Assembly: GCA_010093485.1 (NCBI GenBank)
Contig: MU001508.1
Span: 138,051-202,050 of the forward strand
Reading direction: 5' to 3'
DNA from: Karstenula rhodostoma CBS 690.94
Lineage: Eukaryota > Ascomycota > Dothideomycetes > Pleosporales > Didymosphaeriaceae
Length of the DNA stretch: 64,000 nucleotides
Made by a program: the position numbers and the translations under genes. Under the pieces are notes generated by a model. The model did no database searches. It was not told where the DNA came from and saw only the letters and a list, made by a program, of their open reading frames with translations. Below, one piece after another: positions 58,160 through 64,000 of the stretch (within the stretch, counting starts at the first letter, position 1; the number at the start of each line of letters is the position of its first letter).

Positions 58160-58706
58160 AATAATGGACTTGGCGATACCCTGATTTACGGCGGCCTCAA
58201 GTTGTTCACAGGTCTTGCGGATAGAGATCTTCGCAGGCTTGACCATCTTCCCATCCTCCATCCACCAACCCTTCAGCGCAAAATCAGTTGTTATTAGTAA
58301 ATAAAGACGGTCTGACTTACAGGGTAGCGCTTCACCTCCGGGTCGAAGATTTTTGTCCTAGTACTGAAATGTCTGAAGCTTTCAGGATGTGCGAGAGCAG
58401 AAGCACCGACTTTGTGCCCAGTCGTTGCGTACTTCTAGAATTTCGAAGTGACGAAGGTGTCTTCGCGCTCTACGAGACCTTCCTTCATAGCACATTGAAA
58501 ACCCTCACCTGCCTCTTTCTCGTTTTGGTAGTCGTATGCACCATCAAAAAGCCTATAACCGGCTTTGATGGCTTAAATTGTGACAGTGACCGTTTATGGA
58601 GCTGGCCAAAGTATCCGCAATGTAGACAGTGTCAGCAGCAGTCTCCTTGTGGACCTAATTCCACGAGGGGCATGTCATGGCCAGAGGCAAGCTTGACTGT
58701 GGACAT
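58160..58706 (-). pseudogene. Truncated aldo-keto reductase (xylose reductase-like) relic
   Basis: The minus strand starts MSTVKLASGHDMPLVELG at 58706, as in D-xylose reductase-type AKRs. It then shows ETAADTVY in another frame, [20 protein letters not shown] (with the catalytic-region Asp and Tyr), [18 protein letters not shown] followed by TAG where the family has W, a deletion, and KIFDPEVKRYP. A clean 50-base intron (58271-58320, branch TACTAAT) leads to GWWMEDGKMVKPAKISIRKT and QLEAAVNQGIAKSII, which ends at a GTGAGT donor. Downstream sequence no longer matches. The NADPH-binding C-terminal half is absent, so the gene cannot make an active enzyme. Confidence 0.75.
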
Positions 58707-59213
58707 TTTTGGAGAAGTGTTTAGTGGCAAGATTGGTCAAATATGGGTATCTCAGGATGAAGAGTGGAACGGAGAGGGAAGAAAATTTGGATAGAATAAA
58801 GAAGAGGGGTAGTTTTGCATGGCTGGTGTGTTGTCCACCGACTCAAACAAGGGTTGGATACCTGCACAGCGATTGGTAGCTTCTCATTGGCGGACTCCTA
58901 ACATTGCCCGATTAAGTCACATCCCGGCGTGATCATCGATACGGCCAATCAAACCCCTTTCTGATTTGTGCAGAGATCATACCAGTATGTGGTAGATCCA
59001 ATTCAATGTCCGAGAATGTACATGTTTACGTTTTGAAGTAGACGTTGATGGCCCAGGGATGACCCCGCATTCCAAGGCGGCTCCCCTTGATAAAACTCCG
59101 AAGTCTTGCCGGCGGCTATGATTTCCCCAGACAGAAAAGTCGGCACTCGTCCATTCACATCCTATCCTCCACGCGACGGCGATAACCCCCAGGTTGTCGG
59201 GTCCATAGCCACA
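58707..59213. other. Divergent upstream region, reductase relic / zinc-cluster regulator
   Basis: The 507 bases hold no frame with a motif and no repeat that I can see. Confidence 0.4.
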
Positions 59214-61548
59214 TGGACACCACGGGGCAGACGGATGAACAAAACACGGACACTTCGGCCAAATCCCGTCAGAAGAGATCTCGCGCGGGATGCTTGACCT
59301 GCCGATCCCGACGACGCAAATGTGAGTAGGTACTGCAACAGAGGCCAAGTTCTATCGGCTGACCTAGAAGAAGGCGACGAGGGTAAGCCAGGATGCCAAA
59401 ATTGCATATCGAAGGGTTTCGCGTGTAGATACGCATCTGCTTTCCAGATACTGGGAAAGCACAACTTTACCCCGGAAGTGCCGACCAAAGCAGTCTACAA
59501 GGAAGTCCAAGTCAGTCAGTCCATGGTTCCGTATAGCGCTTACACGGTTTATCACTATGGACTTGTACTTTATGCTGACCATCGGAAGTTTGTTTCTGTG
59601 TACGACGATAAGACTGATCAAAAGGAACCTGGAAAACACGCGGAAGAATCAAACTCCAAAGATACGACAAGCCCTGTTGCACAGAGTACAGGACCGCAAC
59701 AATCAACATCACCACAGAATGATCGGAGCACCAACATTTTGTCAGCCACCCACATCCAAAGCCCATCCGCGGAACGTTACGAGTTCGCTTTGCATGGCCT
59801 ACTAGCACTCGGAAGCGTAAATGGTGGAGCTGATGTCAATGGGGAATCTGAAGTCAACTCTGCGAGCATGGACTTTAACGAACCACATCATGCAGCACTG
59901 CCCAATCAAGTCAGCATCGCCGTGGATCAGTTTCCGACAGAGCCCAACTCGATGATCGTCGGGGAGTTCCAAGAAAGACTGAGTTTGCAATCTTGGCCTT
60001 CAATGAGCACAATACCTTCCGTTGAGATTCCACAGATAGCCGATGAGTGTATCCTGGAGTATCTCACGCACTATCGATACAAGATTGCGCCCTGGGTAAG
60101 TCTGTAATCCCGTTCCAATTTCGTCTAGTCAAGATCGCGCACACGGCCGGCTTGTGTGTTGCCTATATATGGGCAATGCTCTCTATCCAAGACCGTGCGC
60201 AAAACCAACTGACTGAGTCTCGCACTAGATGGACATCTGCGACATGAAGCAATGCTTCGGCTGCGAGGTGCTTCACTTGTCCAAGACATCATCGTCTACG
60301 CAGCTCGAGATATTAGCGCTTGCAGAAGCTTCTCTTGCTGCTCGCCAACAGTTTCAGGGTGTTTCCGGGAACATGCGTGCGCGCGTGCAACGACAAAAAG
60401 ACCCTTCTGGAGACAAAGTCCATCAGGCTCTATTAGATGCCTTTGGAACTGTGAAGGCTGTTGTTACGAACCTGTCAGAATTCTGGAATGACCAGAATGG
60501 CATCTGGTACTCACAGCACGCGCTCGAACCGTTGCTCTCTGAGATCAACCGAGACCCGAGTGGGAAGAGTGGCCCTTTGGCATCCGCAACCTTTTGGCTG
60601 ATAGCAAGACTTCGTAAGTGCTACGCCGGCTTTGCAGTGTTTGGAACTCCTGTGTCGAACTCCAATTGATGTTTGCCGTGCTTCAACCCTTAATATGTAC
60701 GATACAGAGGTTGTTGCTGGGCCATTCTCAGCACGATCATCCTCTGTCAATAGTATCCCTAGTTCGACTGGAAGGTGGCTTCGCGCTTGACAACACCCAG
60801 AGTTCTTTCGGTTATCCTTTTGAGCTCCAGTCGAGTACTAGACTGACTTTTGCCTGCAGAGCTGAGTGTAGCACTGATGAGCCATGCTACAGTGAAGATA
60901 CCTCTACCAATCGCATCTATCTCGGCCTTGGAATATGTGTCTGCCGGAGATGCGGAACGCGTGGCCCGATACGCACACGATGCTGTAGCCCTGTGCATCG
61001 ATGCAACAGTCTTTAGTCGCGGGGATGAAGATAGGTGGCTTCAGCAGCAGTATGGGTTGAATCGCGTTGAACTATGGAAAACACTGGTCGCTGGTTTCGA
61101 ACGATGGTACAAACACCGACCCCTCGATTTCCAGCCCGTCATCGAACTGTACCCGAGGGACGCTCCTACTTCGGAAGATGGATTTCCCACACTCGTGTAC
61201 TCGAGTGGAGCAACTGCGCTGGCCAATCAGCTCTACCACACCGGCATGTTGCTTCTCCTACAGAACAAACCGCGGTTCATGGATCGGCAGCACTCTCAAT
61301 CTCCTTCCATGTCCACTCTCTGGCACGCTCATCGAGTTTGCGGGATCGCCCTCGGTAACGATCGGTGGGACTGTTGGGATCCAAGCCTCATTGCCTCGTT
61401 TCTCGTAGCTGCCAAGACGGTCACGCATCAGAGCCAGCACAAGGCCATCTTGAGCACATTAGAGAACGTCCAGCAACTTACAGGATGGAACATTTCGCAG
61501 CATGTAGAACAGCTTGCAATCGAATGGCAGCAAGCAAATGGCTGGTGA
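59214..61548 (+). CDS. Zn2Cys6 transcription factor with fungal-specific domain
   Basis: Model join(59214..59331,59374..60095,60229..60613,60860..61548), 637 residues. The zinc cluster spans intron 1: SRAGCLTCRSRRRKC joined to DEGKPGCQNCISKGFACRY, giving C-x2-C-x6-C-x6-C-x2-C-x6-C. The acceptor GAAG at 59373 (the third AG in a row) is the one that restores the third Cys codon. The middle has a Ser/Gln-rich linker. The fungal transcription-factor domain (Fungal_trans_2 type) begins around ILEYLTHYRYKIAPW-MDICDM and includes WLIARLQLSVALMSHATVKI and LANQLYHTGMLLLLQ. Intron 3 is long (246 bases). It is expected to bind DNA in the nucleus. The next gene is a related regulator in the opposite orientation; the target may be nearby metabolic genes, but this is inferred. 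Confidence 0.85.
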
Positions 61549-61688
61549 GCGCCAGAAGCAAATCGTGGTGGTTACAGTACTAAGACAAAAGTCTGAGTGC
61601 AAGTCGGCCTATGCATTGCCTACCCTGGGGTAACACACGGTACCTATACATTAGCCCTGGCGCTGGATCATCGACTTGAAAACCATGG
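61549..61688. other. Convergent 3' flanks carrying a dispersed repeat
   Basis: The 140 bases lie between the two regulator genes; most of it is repeat copy D. Confidence 0.5.
61593..61665 (-). repeat. Dispersed ~75-base repeat, copy D
   Basis: On the minus strand it reads GGTACCGTGTGTTACCCCAG, GGTAGGCAATGCATAGGCC, then CTTAGTACTGTA, almost the same as copy C (32064-32140). It sits exactly between two convergent transcription-factor genes. Confidence 0.65.
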
Positions 61689-63200
61689 TCACACAATGCC
61701 TCGGGTCTTGTGCCCATAAAATTGCTCGAGATCTCGAGCACGCCAGCAAGCTGTCCACCCTGTCAAGGCTTCAATGTGGCGAATAGTTTTGACGACCAGC
61801 GTCTGTTCAGAGCTATGACTCAGGAGGCGACCCGCGATCCAGAGGGGCTGGATGGCATTGTTGAGGCAGCCTTCATGAGGGTTTGCCAGAGAGATGCCGC
61901 AGATTCGTTTAGCGTGCCAGAGAATGGAAGTGGTGGGCGAGGATACCAGCAGGGCTTTGTGTTTCGGGCTTGCGGATAACAGAAGCACACATGCAGTGTG
62001 GTAAAGTTGGTTTGAAGATATAGCTGCCCAGTGGGCGAAGAACTCTTTCGGAAAGGGGAGTGAGGCGGTAGTAAAGACTGGTGAGATCTCTCTTGGTCGA
62101 TTGGCGCTCCAACGGCTAAGCTGATCCCACAGTTCCAACCACCGGTCACGGAAGGCTCCTGCATTGCAGCCGTTGTCTTCGCCAAGCTCGACGAATCTGT
62201 TACGTTCGGAGATGAGCTCGCATGCCTTTGCGCACAAGTAAACCGCGTAGTTGGCGTACATGTCGGGAGATGAGGTGTTGCAGAACATCGACTCAGCGAG
62301 TTCTTCGGATGTGTTCGGAGGCAGCCATTTTTCGGGTTTGAGCAAGGTGCTTTCAGCGCCATCGGAGATGAGAGCACCACAGACATCCATTCTTGCATAG
62401 CACCAAAACACAGCCTGGAGAACGTCTCCACTGAATCCATTGACTCCGAATGCGTCGAACACGGCCGCGCATCCTTCTAGATGGCTCCGCCAATCCTGAG
62501 CGCTGGCCGAGAACATCTCTAGGCAGCACAAGACGACACATGCAGCAATGACGTGAGTGTCTCGGGCCTGGAGTAGGGGGGTAAGAAGCCGGATCGCCTC
62601 CTGGTATAACTCAAGGCTATCGAACGACGATTGTGTTTTCTCTTTCCGCTCCAGCTGGCGAGCTCCAATGGCTAGTATAGCAAACAAGAGGGGACACGAA
62701 TCCTTCGCCAACGCAGGCAGTTGGATGGCAAATGTGTGGCTGCTGTCAAACATGTCTAGCCATGCTAGTGGTGCAAATGCAAAGTTAGAATGACGAGTTC
62801 GAGGTGCGTTTGGGATACACGTACGCGCTACTGCAGATATGTAGTTTTTCAAGTACTGAACCCGTCTACCCTTGGCCAAGATTTGCTTGACGCTGAAGTT
62901 GAACGATGGTTCGGCACTGGTATCATCATCCTCAACAGGAGTGCCCGCACGTGTGGGCGCTGCAGAGCGGGCAGTGGTGAATAACAGTGCGCGTAGTTCT
63001 TCTTGCGATGCTAGATAGTTGGGATCATGCGCGAACTCGTCGATGCCCCAGCTTGTTGCAGGCGATAGGAACGGGTCGATGTTCTCCAGACAATTGAATT
63101 GACCTTCGGTAGTTGGAGTGGGCAAGAAGGTGGCGATGAATCCATCTGGCGCAGACTCATCGTCAGTCCGCCTTCGCTTCTGCAGACGCTCCTCTGCCAT
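61689..63200 (-). CDS. Fungal transcription-factor-like protein without zinc cluster
   Basis: A single exon of 503 residues from the ATG at 63200 (MAEERLQKRRR, nuclear-localisation-like); a second in-frame ATG lies at 63266. The body is a fungal-specific transcription-factor domain (Fungal_trans_2 type): FAPLAWLDMFDSSHTFAIQL, CPLLFAILAIGARQLERKEK, AACVVLCCLEMFSASAQDWR and HLEGCAAVFDAFGVNGFSGD. Its C-terminal third parallels the convergent neighbour: NQLYHTACVLLL, ILWHAKRICGISLANPHEG and IRHIEALTGW match NQLYHTGMLLLL, TLWHAHRVCGIALGNDRWD and LENVQQLTGW there. No Cys6 cluster exists in the N-terminus or in the 280 bases upstream, so it may act by pairing with the other regulator rather than by binding DNA; that role is inferred. 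Confidence 0.75.
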   Translation of the reverse strand: MAEERLQKRRRTDDESAPDGFIATFLPTPTTEGQFNCLENIDPFLSPATSWGIDEFAHDPNYLASQEELRALLFTTARSAAPTRAGTPVEDDDTSAEPSFNFSVKQILAKGRRVQYLKNYISAVARTCIPNAPRTRHSNFAFAPLAWLDMFDSSHTFAIQLPALAKDSCPLLFAILAIGARQLERKEKTQSSFDSLELYQEAIRLLTPLLQARDTHVIAACVVLCCLEMFSASAQDWRSHLEGCAAVFDAFGVNGFSGDVLQAVFWCYARMDVCGALISDGAESTLLKPEKWLPPNTSEELAESMFCNTSSPDMYANYAVYLCAKACELISERNRFVELGEDNGCNAGAFRDRWLELWDQLSRWSANRPREISPVFTTASLPFPKEFFAHWAAISSNQLYHTACVLLLSASPKHKALLVSSPTTSILWHAKRICGISLANPHEGCLNNAIQPLWIAGRLLSHSSEQTLVVKTIRHIEALTGWTACWRARDLEQFYGHKTRGIV

Positions 63201-63476
63201 GTTGCGAAAACAGAAAATGCTGGGGAAGGTGCAGGGGATCCAAAGGGTGGGGAAATGCACTTGCATAATTTAGCGAGCCACGTGGTTCGACACCCTTGAG
63301 CCCAGACCGCCCCAGCCCTCGTCGCCGTCGCCTCGCCATCGCGCTACCTCTCGACATCCATCATCGGAGAAATCCGATCACCTAATAACATAATTCGCTG
63401 TCATTCATTTGCCTATGTTCTACTTATATGCACGGCCCAGAAAATTGAACGCCCGGAAATGCAATGACCAGTCGCT
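63201..63476. other. Intergenic between regulator and transketolase-like gene
   Basis: The 276 bases have no supported frame. Minus-strand reading gives only a basic, Cys-free peptide, so a lost zinc-cluster exon is not hidden here. Confidence 0.45.
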
Positions 63477-64000
63477 TTATAGCTCAACAAATTCCTGGCG
63501 TAGGATATCGTCCGCTTTGAGGCTTTCGAGATATTCACCGACCTTGGCCGTCATAGTGCCCACCTCAAACCCAAAGAACTTGTAGGCTGCCTTGCCCGGT
63601 AGGCTGTGACCAAAACGTTTCACACAAATCGCAGCATTCGCATACCGCTCCCATCCGTTGGGCGCATATGGCTCGATAACAACAGCGGGAATACGGTGCT
63701 TCCTCAGTGTGTCTCGTTTGTACTCGAGCGACTGCGCTTCGAACAGTCTCCAGCAGGGGAAGCTGATTAACCGTGCCTTGATTCCCTTGGTCTTGAGCTC
63801 CTTTGCTACGTCCACCGCAAAGCAAAGCTCCGCCCCGACACCAATGAGTGTGACGTCCGCATCTTCATCCTCTTGCAGGACGTATGCACCCTTGGAAACA
63901 CCATCTCGCCTTGTCTGAGGCAGTTGTGGCAGTGTGTGGCGGGAAGTAGAAATGATGGTCGATGTGTGCTTCGCCTCGATGGCTGTTATCCACGCACCAG
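63477..64000 (-). CDS. Transketolase/dihydroxyacetone-synthase-like protein, 3' part (partial)
   Basis: The frame is open from the stop at 63477 to the end of the window, about 173 residues, so the 5' part lies beyond it. It shows the C-terminal transketolase domain: AWITAIEAKHTSTIISTSRH, LPQTRRDGVSKGAYVLQEDE, TLIGVGAELCFAVDVAKEL, RLISFPCWRLFEAQSLEYKR and AVVIEPYAPNGWERYA, ending FGHSLPGKAAYKFFGFEVGT. This resembles dihydroxyacetone synthase-type transketolases of fungi, which transfer C2 units with thiamine diphosphate. Whether it acts on formaldehyde or xylulose phosphate cannot be told from this half. No peroxisomal SKL-type C-terminus is present (it ends FVEL). Confidence 0.85.
   Translation of the reverse strand, partial: GAWITAIEAKHTSTIISTSRHTLPQLPQTRRDGVSKGAYVLQEDEDADVTLIGVGAELCFAVDVAKELKTKGIKARLISFPCWRLFEAQSLEYKRDTLRKHRIPAVVIEPYAPNGWERYANAAICVKRFGHSLPGKAAYKFFGFEVGTMTAKVGEYLESLKADDILRQEFVEL

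Noticed and set aside
58345..58372. Sequence TTTTTGTCCTAGTACTGAAATG resembling the right end of the dispersed repeat family
   Set aside because: On the minus strand it encodes STRTKIF within the aldo-keto reductase relic, so the resemblance over about 15 bases is best explained by chance.

Overview
The window is nuclear DNA of a filamentous ascomycete (Pezizomycotina, probably Dothideomycetes). The signs are short GT-AG introns of about 45-160 bases with CTNAC-like branch sites, eukaryotic core genes (ribosomal protein eS30, mitochondrial processing peptidase alpha, an Atg18-family PROPPIN, a Cdc11-type septin, a Dma1-type FHA-RING ligase), fungus-specific families (Pex11C, Zn2Cys6 regulators, an Och1-like mannosyltransferase) and secreted plant-associated proteins (a PL1 pectate lyase and two secreted proteins). 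I see no bacterial operons, CRISPR arrays or intact transposons. Multi-exon models below were worked out by hand from splice sites, phase and family motifs.

Layout. 0.9-7.4 kb: a zinc-ribbon-like unknown (-), an Mpv17/PMP22 membrane protein (+) and a SprT-like protein with an altered HExxH motif (+). 7.8-9.7 kb: a trypsin-fold serine peptidase (+). 10.3-12.8 kb: an AT-rich island with a decayed class V chitinase-like gene. 14.2-16.8 kb: eS30 (-) divergent from a leucine-rich conserved protein (+). 20-26 kb: a GT32 mannosyltransferase, a small basic protein and a secreted Cys-rich protein (all +). 26.3-29.2 kb: a broken CCCH zinc-finger gene and a secreted protein (both -). 29.3-33.1 kb: gene-poor, repeat-bearing. 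33.2-47 kb: a dense housekeeping block of dma1 (-), MPP alpha (+), bestrophin-like channel (-), PEX11C (+), pectate lyase (+), septin (-) and Hsv2-type PROPPIN (+). 47-51.7 kb: gene-poor with microsatellites. 51.7-55.5 kb: a 13-exon PQ-loop protein and a tyrosine phosphatase (both +). 55.7-58.7 kb: an F-box/LRR gene with an in-frame stop and an aldo-keto reductase relic (both -). 59.2-64 kb: two convergent, related transcription-factor genes and the 3' part of a transketolase/dihydroxyacetone-synthase-like gene running off the end.

The most unusual observations are: a predicted single-nucleotide exon in the PQ-loop gene; four interrupted gene relics whose nonsense codons are mostly TAG, as expected from CpA-to-TpA (RIP-like) change; a dispersed family of ~75-base repeats, one copy inside an intron; an 81-base tandem duplication of the 3' end of the bestrophin-like gene; and a convergent regulator pair in which one partner has no zinc cluster.
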